Notes: generated from the letters alone by a model not told the origin. A stretch of DNA of 55,491 nt from Coriobacteriia bacterium (GCA_030526515.1 JAUNCQ010000008.1:1-55491); one strand, 5' to 3'; shown: positions 24,379 through 32,823, numbered from the stretch's first letter. A program made the numbers and translations.

Positions 24379-25242
24379 TTAGGATGCGGGGCGAGTGCGC
24401 ATGACCTCGGCGAACACGGCGCCGCCCAGGATCAGGGCCGCGCCGGCTATCTGGAGGCCGGACATTGTTTCGCCCAGAAAGATGGCACCGAACACGACCG
24501 CCGACAACGCCTCTAGGTAGCCCAAGACCGCGACGCTTTGGGCGGGCAGCCGGTTCACGCCGATGAAGTACAGGCACACGCCCACGCCGGTGTTGACCAC
24601 GCCCAACCACAGCACCGGGAGCAGGTCCGCAGAGGTCAAGCTCAGCGTGGGACCCTGACGCAGCAGCACGAAGATCGCCACCACGACCAGGGCGCTGGCG
24701 GTTTGCCAGAAGGAATTCTCGACGCCGGCGATATGGGTCACGCGCTTGCTGAACCCCACCATGACCAGGTAGAACAGCGCCGAGCAGAAGCCCAGCGCCA
24801 GACCCAGCGGGTCAAGGGCGCCATCGGCCGAACAGCCGCTGACCATGACCACGCCCGCGAACACCACGGCGAACCCGGCCACGCACGCGCCGCGCAGGCG
24901 CTCGCGGAACAGCACGGGCGACGCCGCCATGACCAGCACCGGGCCCAGATACGTCAGCAGCGTGGTCACGCCCACACCCACGCGCACGTAGCCTTCGTAC
25001 ATGCACAGCCAGTTGCCCGCCAGCGCCGCGCCGGACGCCCACAGGAACAGCAGCTCGCGTCGGTGCTCCCCCGCCACGGGCCGATGACGCATGACCGCCA
25101 GCATCAACAGCATGGTCAGGGCGCCCAGCAGGCAGCGGGTCAACACGATCTCGTGGCTGCTCATGCTGATGAGGCTGGCCACGCAGCCGTTGCTGCCCAG
25201 CATGAGCAGGGCCGCTATGTAGGGGACGTAGGCTTTCTGCAC
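24379..25242 (-). CDS. EamA/DMT-family transporter
   Basis: The 287-residue protein has ten predicted helices in two EamA repeats (MLGSNGCVASLISMSSHEIV and GLALGFCSALFYLVMVGFSK begin them). Such proteins export amino acids or metabolites, and some are sugar-nucleotide carriers. It stands alone on the minus strand. The end reads FLGETMSGLQIAGAALILGG, the usual last helix. The substrate is unknown. Confidence 0.85.
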   Translation of the reverse strand: MQKAYVPYIAALLMLGSNGCVASLISMSSHEIVLTRCLLGALTMLLMLAVMRHRPVAGEHRRELLFLWASGAALAGNWLCMYEGYVRVGVGVTTLLTYLGPVLVMAASPVLFRERLRGACVAGFAVVFAGVVMVSGCSADGALDPLGLALGFCSALFYLVMVGFSKRVTHIAGVENSFWQTASALVVVAIFVLLRQGPTLSLTSADLLPVLWLGVVNTGVGVCLYFIGVNRLPAQSVAVLGYLEALSAVVFGAIFLGETMSGLQIAGAALILGGAVFAEVMRTRPAS

Positions 25243-25321
25243 GGGGTGCCTTTCGGGTGGTCGGGGGCGGGGTCGGCGCGCGGGCCAGGCCGGACCGGCG
25301 GGGTCTGCGCGGGACGAGGGC

Positions 25322-25353
25322 GAAAAACGGCCCGGGGATTTCGCCCCGGGCCG
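25322..25353 (-). terminator. rho-independent terminator after the TPM-domain gene
   Basis: CGGCCCGGGG and CCCCGGGCCG form a perfect 10-bp stem around six bases. On the minus strand the stem is followed by TTTTTCGCCC. It lies 24 bases past the stop of the TPM gene, and both the loop and the tail contain the over-represented octamer. Confidence 0.85.
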
Positions 25354-25376
25354 AAGGAGGATGCGATCAACGCGGG

Positions 25377-26831
25377 CTAGAAGCCGCGGCCGCCTCCGCT
25401 GAAGGAGTGGCTGCCTCCGCCGCCGCTGCCGCCGGAGCCGCTGAAGAAGCTGGAGCCTCCCCCGCCGCCGCTGCCCTTGTCCGGGTCGACGTAGGGCACG
25501 CGGGTGTAGGTGGTGCCAGCGTTCACATCGGTGCTGACGGTGAACTCAACGCCGCCGTTGGCGTACTGGCGCGCATGAGCGGCCTTGGCAACGGTCTTCA
25601 TCTTGTGGCGCTTTCGTCCCAGGTTAGTGAATCCCATGAAGCAGCCGAACACCAGGCCGCCGAAGCAGCCCAGGCCCAGGCCGCCCCAGTTGAAGGGCAG
25701 GTGGCCGTCGGTATACAGGGAGTCCAGGTCGGTGAAGCGCTTCGATATGCCCTCCGCGTACCGGCCTTCCTTGAACAGGTCGATGACCCGGTCGTCGAGC
25801 TTGTTCAGGTTGCTTTCCGTCATGAGGCCCTCGGCGTTGCCGCAGGCAGCGGTCACGAAGCCGCGGTTGCCGTCCTCCATGCAGACGAAGAAGATGACGC
25901 CGTCGTACTTTTCGCCCACACCGTAGCCGTTGAACTTGTAGTAGTCCTGGGCGAAGAGCTCGCGGCTCAAGCCGTAGCTGGAAACATCGCTGACGAAGAC
26001 GAAGTCCATGTTCAGGCGCTGGCGCATGTCCTTCAGGCGGGCCTTGAGGTCGGCTTCCTCCTGGTCGGTGAGCAGGTCGGCGTTGTCCACCACGCGAGGG
26101 GCCTTTTCGTCATGGAAGGGCTTGAAGGCGTACGCGTCGGCCGGGTACCAGTCCAGGTCCTTGGTAGTCTTGACGCCGTGGACCTCGTTGTAGATTTCCG
26201 TGCCGGTCTTGGGCGCGTCCGGGTCCTTGCTGCCCGGATTGGTGGCGCTGGCCGTGCCGCCGGGCTCCGTGCCCTCGGGAGCCGTCAGCGCAGGCCAGCG
26301 GTCGTCCACGTTCTGGCCCTGGGCCTTGGCCACCTTGCGGATGGAGTAGCGCAGGAAGTTGTAGATGGCGTCCTGGGGGTTGGCCTTCACGTCGCGCAGG
26401 AAGGCCTTTTCCAGCTTGGCGCGATATTCGTCCGTGAAGAGCTTCTTGGCCGAGCCGCAGGCGTACACCGCGCACTTGCCGGTGGTGGGGTTGTAGCCCA
26501 GCATGACGCCGTCGTTGCCGGGGCCGTAGCCGCAGTTGTTCTTTTCGTAGAAGCCGCGGGTCCAGTCCAGGATCGGGTCGGCCTTGGACGACACGTACAC
26601 GCCGAAGTCCATCTTCAGCAGGCGCACCTCGGCCTTGACCTGGGTGGACAGGGCGTCAGCGTCGGAGTCCGGGATGAGCTCGCAGAAGTCATTGACCCTG
26701 TAGTATTCGTCGGTGCCGTCGTTGTTGGCCCAGGCCGCCGCGGGGGCGGAGGCCAGCAAGCCGGCGGCCAGGAGCAGCATGGCCATGAGCTGGGCGAAGC
26801 GGTTGCGGGAGTTGGTGATGTTGGTCAGCAT
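25377..26831 (-). CDS. secreted/membrane protein with two TPM domains (YgcG-like)
   Basis: The 484-residue protein has an N-terminal signal (FAQLMAMLLLAAGLLASAPA, cut near AWA). It then has two TPM-type domains, one from about residue 45 (FCELIPDSDADALSTQ, GVMLGYNPTTGKCAVYACG) and one from about 245 (VVDNADLLTDQEEADLKARL, GVIFFVCMEDGNRGFVTAAC). A membrane helix (GLGLGCFGGLVFGCFMGF) and a Gly/Ser-rich tail ending GGGSHSFSGGGRGF follow. One TPM domain is usual in YgcG proteins, so this is a tandem duplication. It is 18 bases downstream of the zinc-ribbon gene and probably works with it. The role is unknown. Confidence 0.85.
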   Translation of the reverse strand: MLTNITNSRNRFAQLMAMLLLAAGLLASAPAAAWANNDGTDEYYRVNDFCELIPDSDADALSTQVKAEVRLLKMDFGVYVSSKADPILDWTRGFYEKNNCGYGPGNDGVMLGYNPTTGKCAVYACGSAKKLFTDEYRAKLEKAFLRDVKANPQDAIYNFLRYSIRKVAKAQGQNVDDRWPALTAPEGTEPGGTASATNPGSKDPDAPKTGTEIYNEVHGVKTTKDLDWYPADAYAFKPFHDEKAPRVVDNADLLTDQEEADLKARLKDMRQRLNMDFVFVSDVSSYGLSRELFAQDYYKFNGYGVGEKYDGVIFFVCMEDGNRGFVTAACGNAEGLMTESNLNKLDDRVIDLFKEGRYAEGISKRFTDLDSLYTDGHLPFNWGGLGLGCFGGLVFGCFMGFTNLGRKRHKMKTVAKAAHARQYANGGVEFTVSTDVNAGTTYTRVPYVDPDKGSGGGGGSSFFSGSGGSGGGGSHSFSGGGRGF

Positions 26832-26849
26832 GGCTTTCGTCCCCCTTTC

Positions 26850-28049
26850 CTACAGGAAGTCCATCAGGAACATGAGGGAGAGCGCGACCGCGCCCACCGC
26901 CGTCCACAGGAGCGCCGGCTTGAGGAAGGCCATCAGGCTTTCGCGTTTGCCGATGGGGACCTCGCCCACGATCTTGCCGGTTTGGCCGTTGACCGCGTAG
27001 CGATACATCTTGCCCATGTACTTGCAGTTGAACAGGTAGACCGGCAGCAGCACGTAGCTTGCGGCCATGCCGCCGGAGCCGAAGGAGCCCTGGTTGCGGG
27101 TGCCGCCGGGGACCGAGCGGTCGAAGAGCTCGGCGGTGGTCTTTTCCATGCGGCCCTTGGCCCGCTCCAGGACCTGGCGCGGGCTCTGGTCGAAGCGCTC
27201 CGCCACGAAGCCGGTCAGGTAGCCGGGGGCGAAAGGCTTCATGTCCTTGTAGTGGAAGGGCTCGATGGAGTCCATGAGGTCGTCGTCCATGCGCTCGGAG
27301 GCGTCCACCGGCACGTGACTGAAGGTCACGTGGCCCACGCGCTCGTGCTTGTAGTGGGTGGTTTCGGTGACCAGGTCGTTGCCGGAACGCCAGCTGCGGC
27401 TGGTAGAGCTGGAGTAGCTGGCCGCGCCGTTGACCTTGCCGTCGTAGAGCCAGAACGGGACGTACATGCCTTGGACTTCGCCCACCTGGTTTTCATAAAA
27501 GAAGTTCTTGGGGAGCAGCGGCTTGTCCTTGTAGAAGTTGGTCAGACGGTCGGGCAGCTCCTTGGCGTGGACCTTGAACGGGATCACGAAGCCCGGCTTC
27601 AGGCCGCCGGTCAAGCGCTGGTCAACCACCACCGAGCTGCCGCAGTACTGGCAGCTGGCGGCCACGGTCACCTGGTCGGTGACGACCTCGGCGCCGCAGT
27701 TGGGGCAGGTGTAGCCGACCACGTCCTGGAACTGCTCGGCCTGGCCGGAGGCGATGAGCTCCTCCCAGTCGTCAACCGTGCGGCTGACCATGGCCTGCAG
27801 GACCTCTTCGGGCAGCATGAGGTTTTCCTGCTCCTGCTGCTTCTTGGTCTTCTTGGCCTTGCGCTTGGCTTCGTTCTTGGCGACTTCGGCCTGGGCGCGA
27901 GCGCGCTCGGCGCTGCGATCGACCCGGGCCTCGATCTCCTCCACGGTGAACGAGCTGCCGCAGTACTCGCAGCCGAGCATGCCCGTTGCCGGGTCCAGCT
28001 TCAGCGTTGCTTGGCAATGCGGACACGAATAGGCGGTTGTTTCGGCCAT
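26850..28049 (-). CDS. double zinc-ribbon membrane protein paired with the TPM protein
   Basis: The 399-residue protein has two zinc ribbons (CPHC near residue 9 with CEYC, then CPNC with CQYC near residues 115-137) separated by a charged helix (ERARAQAEVAKNEAKRKAKK). A middle beta-rich domain (FYENQVGEVQGMYVPFWLYD) and a single C-terminal membrane helix (FLKPALLWTAVGAVALSLMF) follow. Similar zinc-ribbon proteins often sit beside YgcG/TPM genes. It is the first gene of the pair. Function is unknown; tethering to the inner membrane with ribbons in the cytoplasm is likely. Confidence 0.8.
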   Translation of the reverse strand: MAETTAYSCPHCQATLKLDPATGMLGCEYCGSSFTVEEIEARVDRSAERARAQAEVAKNEAKRKAKKTKKQQEQENLMLPEEVLQAMVSRTVDDWEELIASGQAEQFQDVVGYTCPNCGAEVVTDQVTVAASCQYCGSSVVVDQRLTGGLKPGFVIPFKVHAKELPDRLTNFYKDKPLLPKNFFYENQVGEVQGMYVPFWLYDGKVNGAASYSSSTSRSWRSGNDLVTETTHYKHERVGHVTFSHVPVDASERMDDDLMDSIEPFHYKDMKPFAPGYLTGFVAERFDQSPRQVLERAKGRMEKTTAELFDRSVPGGTRNQGSFGSGGMAASYVLLPVYLFNCKYMGKMYRYAVNGQTGKIVGEVPIGKRESLMAFLKPALLWTAVGAVALSLMFLMDFL

Positions 28050-28375
28050 GATGTCCCCCCTTCCAACGGTCGATTGGGGCTATGTCCTGCGGGGTCGGGC
28101 GGATTTGCCAGGTCGGCCGGAGCCGCGCCGGGCCTGTGTGGGTCCGGACAGGCAAAACCCACGGTCACGACTGGGTTGCGACTGGGTTGCTCCCGTGGTC
28201 GCGCCGCGCTCGAGCCCGCGAAGCCGTCTATGTAAATTGTACTGGATATGCGCGCGTCGCGGGGCCTGACGGGCGGCGCGGCGGCGGGGCTTCGGCGAAT
28301 CTCCACGGGTGGCGGGCACGTCGGGCGGACGGCGGATGGGCGGCGGGTGGGCGGCGGCGGAACCCTCCCAGAGTG
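28050..28375. other. intergenic region upstream of the zinc-ribbon/TPM pair
   Basis: This GC-rich non-coding DNA should hold the promoter for the minus-strand zinc-ribbon gene at 28049. I see no convincing -35/-10 pair. It runs directly into the palindromic repeat array. Confidence 0.35.
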
Positions 28376-28720
28376 CACGGCTGTTTTACAACAGGCGTGC
28401 ACTTTTGCGCGGGGCGCGATTGCGAACGATCGGGCTTTCGGAAAAACGCACGGTCCTTGCAGAACGGGCGACAACTTTCGTCGCGAGCGGCTGCCCAAGG
28501 CGCGCGGGCCGTCCCAAACTGCACGGCCATTGCAGCAGGAACGTCAATCTTTGCGTCGGGCGCCCTGCCGCCGACGGTTTTGTTCGGCTGTTGTAGAACA
28601 GACGTGTAGGAAATCGTGAAATCGGGAATTTAGGCACGGCTCTTGTAGAACAGCCGAACAAAACTGCAGGCGAGCCACGGGGCGCGCGAAAGTATTTCGC
28701 CCCTTGTACAACAGACGTGT
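28376..28720. repeat. array of six degenerate palindromic repeats
   Basis: Units of about 25 bp start at 28376, 28449, 28522, 28583, 28635 and 28696 (steps 73, 73, 61, 52, 61). The consensus runs CACGG, then CTGTT-N4-AACAG (often CTTGTAGAACAG), then ACGTGT. Unit 1 is a full hairpin (GTGCAC arms outside CTGTT and AACAG). Units 4 and 5 are also joined by a perfect 15-bp inverted repeat, TTTTGTTCGGCTGTT at 28578 and its complement at 28649. There is no protein-coding signal. The degenerate, palindromic repeats and the absence of cas genes exclude CRISPR. Confidence 0.65.
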
Positions 28721-28765
28721 GAAACGTCCGGGCTTCCGCGCGCTCCCCCGCCCCGAGCGCAAGAA

Positions 28766-28794
28766 GGCCGGCCCGGGTGAGGTCCGGGCCGGCC
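28766..28794 (-). terminator. hairpin after the ABC permease gene
   Basis: GGCCGGCCCGG and CCGGGCCGGCC form a perfect 11-bp stem around seven bases. The minus-strand tail is TTCTT and the plus-strand tail is GTCGTTTTAG. It lies about 125 bases past the stop of the permease gene and is probably the end of the GntR-ABC operon. Confidence 0.65.
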
Positions 28795-28917
28795 GTCGTT
28801 TTAGTCCAGCGATGCGGGCGCCGCGGCGAGCGGTATTTCCGCCGTAGCCGGAGGCGATGCGGGCAGCGAGGCCGCCGGCTGAGAGCGCTGCAGCGGTCGC
28901 AACCGCCGCGTCGAGCG

Positions 28918-30684
28918 CTACTTCAGCTTGGTGCCGAAGTGAGACTCCAGGCAGCTGATGGCGTTGGGCGTGGTCTTGGGGTTCAGGCAGACCGTGGAGC
29001 TCTTGTCGCCGTCGAACAGGTTCAGCTCCACCAGGGTGGTCAGGCTGTCGCTGTCGGGGGTCACGCACTGCTCCTGCCAGTAGCTGCCGCCCAGGTAGGC
29101 GCCGTGCTCGCGCACGTCCTTGGCCAGCGCCTGCACGAAGGTGTCGGAGGTCTTGGAGTCCAGCAGGCCGCCCTCGATGCCGTTGCTGCTCACGTACACG
29201 GTCACGGTGCCGCGCTCGGCGTTCAGGAACGGGGCCATCTTGCTTTCGCGGGCCTCCTGGCTGCAAGCCAGCTTGGCGTAGGTCTTGCGCAGGGACTCGA
29301 TCTCGGCCGCCACCGGATCATTCGCCGGCAGCACCGCGTTGTAGCCGTAGCAGCGAGACACCGTGGAGCCGTCCTTCATCTTGTAGGTGATGGTCATGTC
29401 GCATGGCGCGGAGTACAGGTCCTCGTCGGCAATGCCCTGCACCTGCTGCTCCACCGGGCCCAGCATCAGGATGCGCTCGTGCAGCTCGGTCACCTGCTGC
29501 ACGGCATCGGGGCTGGTCAGGGCGGCGTCGCCGTCCAGTACCACGGACTCGATCTGGTCGGCCTTGGGCACGTAGCCCTGCACGCCCATCACGTCGAAGG
29601 CGCAGCCGGCCACGAACGCCACGCACAGCGCGCTCATGACCGCAGCGTACTTCCAGCCGCCGCGCAGCGAACGGGTGGAGCGGGTAACAACACCCTGGGC
29701 GAAGAAGCCGCCCACCACGGAGCCGATCACCATGATCACCGTGAGCACGACCACGTTGGCGGTGCCCATCTGGCCCTGGGCGGAGATGACGCTGCTCATG
29801 AGCGCCACCACGCCGAAGATGGCCACAACGAACGCTGCCAGCAGCAACTTCAGCACCGGCGCTGCCTTGGGCACCGCCAGCTGGCTGCCGGCAACTTCCA
29901 GGTTGCGGACATCGTGGAGCTTCAGGCAGCCGAAGGCCACCAGCAGCGCCACGACCGCGTAGCCCGCCAGCGCCAGGTGGCAGCCGGACGCCATGGGCAT
30001 TTGCGTGGGCAGCACGTACGCGGCCAGGCCGGCCACGGGGCTGAGCCAGGCAAAGGCGGTGTCCAGCGGCAGGGTCGCACCCCAGAACAGGGTGTTGGCG
30101 ATGGACACCAGCACGGCGACCAGCGTCGGACCCAGGCCCATGGCCAGGGCATACAGGATCACGGCCATGGCGCGGGTGCCGGAAAGGCTCACGCACAGCA
30201 CCGCGGTGGCGTAGGTCACCAGGGTGAAGCCCACGGTCAGCTCAAGCCAGGTGGCGATTTCGCCCAGGGTAATCACCGGATACGCCAGGCTGAGCAGTCC
30301 CAGCAGGACGAAGACCAGCAGCTCAACGCCCACCATGGCGCCCAGGCCCGCAGCGAAGGGAGTCAGGAACAGGGAGGTGCGGGAAACCGGCGCCGCGCCG
30401 TAGAAGATGGCCGCGCGCTTGTTGAACAGGTGCTCGAACACCAGCAGCGCTGCCACCAGGCTCACCACGGTCACGCCCGCCAGGGCCGCGCCGTACTCGA
30501 ACATCCAGCCGATGGACATGGTCTGGGCCACGTTGGCACCGGCTATGTAGCTGGCCTGGGGCGCCAGCAGCATGAGGGGCATGAGCAGGCCCAATGCCCA
30601 GGCGGCGAAGAACGCCGTCCACAGGGGCCAGTATCGCTTCATGGTGTGGGCCATGAGCTTGCCGTTGATCAGCTTAGCGGGCAT
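28918..30684 (-). CDS. ABC-type permease of a YtrA-type operon
   Basis: The 588-residue protein has about twelve hydrophobic helices in its first 380 residues (IGWMFEYGAALAGVTVVSL, MVGVELLVFVLLGLLSLAYP). A soluble domain of about 200 residues follows (DQIESVVLDGDAAL, ITYKMKDGSTVSRCYGYN), reminiscent of the C-terminal domain of Bacillus YtrC/D-like permeases. The ATG at 30684 follows GGAGGTG six bases away and overlaps the end of the ATPase gene by 11 bp. YtrA-type operons respond to cell-wall antibiotics in Bacillota; such a role here is inference. Confidence 0.8.
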   Translation of the reverse strand: MPAKLINGKLMAHTMKRYWPLWTAFFAAWALGLLMPLMLLAPQASYIAGANVAQTMSIGWMFEYGAALAGVTVVSLVAALLVFEHLFNKRAAIFYGAAPVSRTSLFLTPFAAGLGAMVGVELLVFVLLGLLSLAYPVITLGEIATWLELTVGFTLVTYATAVLCVSLSGTRAMAVILYALAMGLGPTLVAVLVSIANTLFWGATLPLDTAFAWLSPVAGLAAYVLPTQMPMASGCHLALAGYAVVALLVAFGCLKLHDVRNLEVAGSQLAVPKAAPVLKLLLAAFVVAIFGVVALMSSVISAQGQMGTANVVVLTVIMVIGSVVGGFFAQGVVTRSTRSLRGGWKYAAVMSALCVAFVAGCAFDVMGVQGYVPKADQIESVVLDGDAALTSPDAVQQVTELHERILMLGPVEQQVQGIADEDLYSAPCDMTITYKMKDGSTVSRCYGYNAVLPANDPVAAEIESLRKTYAKLACSQEARESKMAPFLNAERGTVTVYVSSNGIEGGLLDSKTSDTFVQALAKDVREHGAYLGGSYWQEQCVTPDSDSLTTLVELNLFDGDKSSTVCLNPKTTPNAISCLESHFGTKLK

Positions 30685-31561
30685 TGCGGTCACCTCCCAT
30701 TTCGTAGATGAAGATTTCCTCCAGGGTCAGGGGCAGGATGTTCACGAAGGTCGGGGCAGGGGTCAGCTGGCCGAACGCCGCCTCCGCCTGCTCGGCGGAT
30801 CCGCGCACCACCAGGGTGAACAGACGGCCGGCCTGGTCCGTATGGAGCACGTTCAGGTCCTGCGGGAGGATGAGCTGGTCGTCGGCAAAGGCCACCTGGA
30901 CCTTGACGAAGCCCTCCTGCAGCTCCGCCAGCGGATGCTCAAGCAGCATGCGGCCGTGCTCCATCATGCCCACGTGGTCGCACACGTCGGTGAGCTCGCG
31001 CAGGTTGTGGGAGCTGGTCAGCACGGTCATGCCGCGCTCGGCCACATCGTCCATGACGGCGCCCCACACCTTGCGGCGGGTGGCCGGGTCCAGGCCGTCC
31101 AGGGGCTCGTCCAGCAGCAGCAGGTCCGGGCTCTGCGCCAGGGCCAGCCAAAACGCCACTTGCTTGGTCATGCCCTTGGACAGGGAGCGCATGGGCAGGT
31201 TTTCGTCCAGGTCGAACAGATGGCTCAGCGCCGCGAAGCGCGCCTGGTCGAAGGTCGGGTACACGATGGCGTGGAGGTCGCGCATGTCGCGGATCCGCGC
31301 CTGCCCCAGGTAGAACAGGTCGCTGGGAACGAAGGCGATCTTGGCCTTGGTGTCCAGGTTTTCATACACCGGGGCGCCGTCCACCAGCACCTGGCCGCCG
31401 TCGGGCCGCTGCATGCCGGCGATGTGCTCCAGCAGCGTGGTCTTGCCTGCGCCGTTGGGCCCCACCAGGCCGTACACCGCGCCGCGGGGAACGGTCATGG
31501 TCACCCCGTCCAGCGCGCGGGTGGACCCGAAGGTCTTCACCACGTCTTTAACTTCAATCAT
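30674..31561 (-). CDS. ABC transporter ATP-binding protein (YtrB-like)
   Basis: The 295-residue protein has Walker A GPNGAGKTT, a signature variant LSKGMTKQ near residue 128, Walker B LLLLDEPLDGLD and switch His in TVLTSSHNL. The degenerate signature (LSKG rather than LSGG) is common in ABC-2-type exporters and drug-resistance ATPases. It overlaps the GntR gene upstream (ATGA) and the permease gene downstream. Confidence 0.9.
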   Translation of the reverse strand: MIEVKDVVKTFGSTRALDGVTMTVPRGAVYGLVGPNGAGKTTLLEHIAGMQRPDGGQVLVDGAPVYENLDTKAKIAFVPSDLFYLGQARIRDMRDLHAIVYPTFDQARFAALSHLFDLDENLPMRSLSKGMTKQVAFWLALAQSPDLLLLDEPLDGLDPATRRKVWGAVMDDVAERGMTVLTSSHNLRELTDVCDHVGMMEHGRMLLEHPLAELQEGFVKVQVAFADDQLILPQDLNVLHTDQAGRLFTLVVRGSAEQAEAAFGQLTPAPTFVNILPLTLEEIFIYEMGGDRNAR

Positions 31562-31920
31562 GAGGATGTCCCCTCCTTAAGTCGCAAGGCAAGCTGGTCA
31601 GCGGTCACGCCCAAGTCCTGCAGCTCCGCGGCCGTGCGGTCGAACTGCTCCAGCAGCTCGGCTTTGCGCTGGTCGCGAGCCGGTTCCGCGGCGGTGACGA
31701 AGCTGCCCTTGCCCGCCGCGGAGTACGTGAGCCCCTGGGCCTCCAGTTCGCGATACGCGCGCTGGATGGTGTTGGGGTTGATGGCCAGCTGGGTGGCCAG
31801 GCTGCGCACCGACGGGAGCTTGTCGTCCGCCTGGAGCACGCCGGCCAGGATCAGCCCGCGGAAGCCTTCGACCACCTGCTCGTACAGGGGCCGCGGGTCG
31901 CGGGGATCGATACTGATCAT
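31558..31920 (-). CDS. YtrA-type GntR regulator
   Basis: The 120-residue protein has the winged helix (RPLYEQVVEGFRGLILAG, LPSVRSLATQLAINPNTIQR, LEAQGLTYSAAGKGSFV) and a short helical tail, typical of YtrA. The ATG at 31920 follows AAAGGAGGTGGGCGC; upstream in-frame starts are unsupported. It is the first gene of the regulator-ATPase-permease operon and probably represses it through the inverted repeat near 32074-32101. Confidence 0.9.
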   Translation of the reverse strand: MISIDPRDPRPLYEQVVEGFRGLILAGVLQADDKLPSVRSLATQLAINPNTIQRAYRELEAQGLTYSAAGKGSFVTAAEPARDQRKAELLEQFDRTAAELQDLGVTADQLALRLKEGTSS

Positions 31921-32051
31921 GCGCCCACCTCCTTTCGTCCGGTTCGTGGGTCGGCGATTGCAGGGCTGGCTGCCTGGTCGACTGGCGACCGGCCACCTAG
32001 CCACGCGGGCTACGGCTCAGCCCACCCGCAATCGCATACTGTCGTAGCTAC

Positions 32052-32101
32052 TATGCCAACTATACTAAGGCACTTAGTACAGTTAGGCAATACTGTATTA
32101 G
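32052..32101 (-). promoter_or_regulatory. operator/promoter region of the YtrA-type operon
   Basis: TTAGTACAGT and ACTGTATTAG form an imperfect inverted repeat (8 of 10 pairs) around TAGGCAAT at 32074-32101. Further TTAGTA and GTACTAA half-sites lie nearby, and TATAGT on the minus strand (near 32061-32066) is a likely -10 box. The YtrA-like protein encoded downstream is the natural ligand. Confidence 0.55.
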
Positions 32102-32173
32102 TACGATTCATACAGTTTCTTCACACAGTACGCTTTCGCCCGCGGGTCCCGTGTCCAAGCTCCATCCGCAGGA

Positions 32174-32717
32174 CGTTCACCGGGCGTTTGCCGTCTGCAG
32201 GTGAACGCCGTCAGATTCGACAGTTCGTTCACCTGCTGGCCGCCCCTCGTCGGTGAACGATATCTGGGCCCCTGCTCTCAGCCGCGGCCCGCCAGGTCGT
32301 TCCCACAACGCGCACCCTCGTTGTGCGCTCGAAAAAAGGCCCCGAAATCCATTCCCACTCTGAGGCGGCGCGTTGTCTGAACGCCCACCTCGTTCGCACA
32401 ACGGGGGTTCCGGGGCCAAACCGGCCCATACCCCCCGTTGTGCGAACGGATTTCCCCTCCCGGTCCGTTCGCACTCCGAGGACGCGCGCTGTGGGAACGC
32501 TTTTTCGACCCGAAATCCGTTCCCACAATCGCCGCGCTCGTTGTGCGCACGGACAATCGTGCGCACAACGGCGCCTCCCCATGTGCGAACGCCCTGAAAG
32601 CGTTCGCACTTCTGCCCCGCTCATCATGGGAACGAAAATCCGTTCCCACATCGCAGGGGCCCAAAGTGAGAACGCCGCCGAATCGTTCACGCTTTGGGGG
32701 ACATCATCGTGCGAACG
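32174..32717. repeat. array of eleven inverted-repeat units, ten of them exactly 34 bp
   Basis: Each unit is a 9-base arm, a variable centre, and the inverted arm: CGTTCNCAC, 16 bases, GTGNGAACG. Spans are 32174-32207, 32226-32259, 32298-32331, 32350-32383, 32391-32448, 32466-32499, 32518-32551, 32558-32591, 32601-32634, 32641-32674 and 32684-32717. All are 34 bp except the fifth, 58 bp, whose arms extend to 16 perfectly paired bases (GTTCGCACAACGGGGG). The first two units use the arm CGTTCACC. Linkers are 6-18 bp except one of 38 bp; some share GAAATC before the left arm. The centres differ and no frame is conserved. Confidence 0.85.
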
Positions 32718-32823
32718 CTCACCGCCGCCCACACTGAGCGCTCACCGCTTCCCGCTGCCCTGTCACTCCCCCGCCGAGCGCTCGCCATCCTCCCCGCCTC
32801 TTCCCCATCCCCCGCAAACGCAA

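Noticed and set aside
28376-28720. Regular repeats with spacer-like filler resembling a CRISPR array
   Set aside because: The repeats are short, degenerate and palindromic, the steps vary from 52 to 73 bp, and no cas gene is present.
32174-32717. The 34-bp units as a CRISPR array or as coding repeats
   Set aside because: The conserved parts are inverted arms of 9 bases, not direct repeats, and no reading frame is shared between units because linkers are not multiples of three.
32174-32717. The 34-bp array as an integron attC array or loxP-like site cluster
   Set aside because: No integrase or recombinase gene is in the window and the attC core sequences are missing; only the length matches loxP. 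It is kept as a hypothesis in the findings, not as a call.
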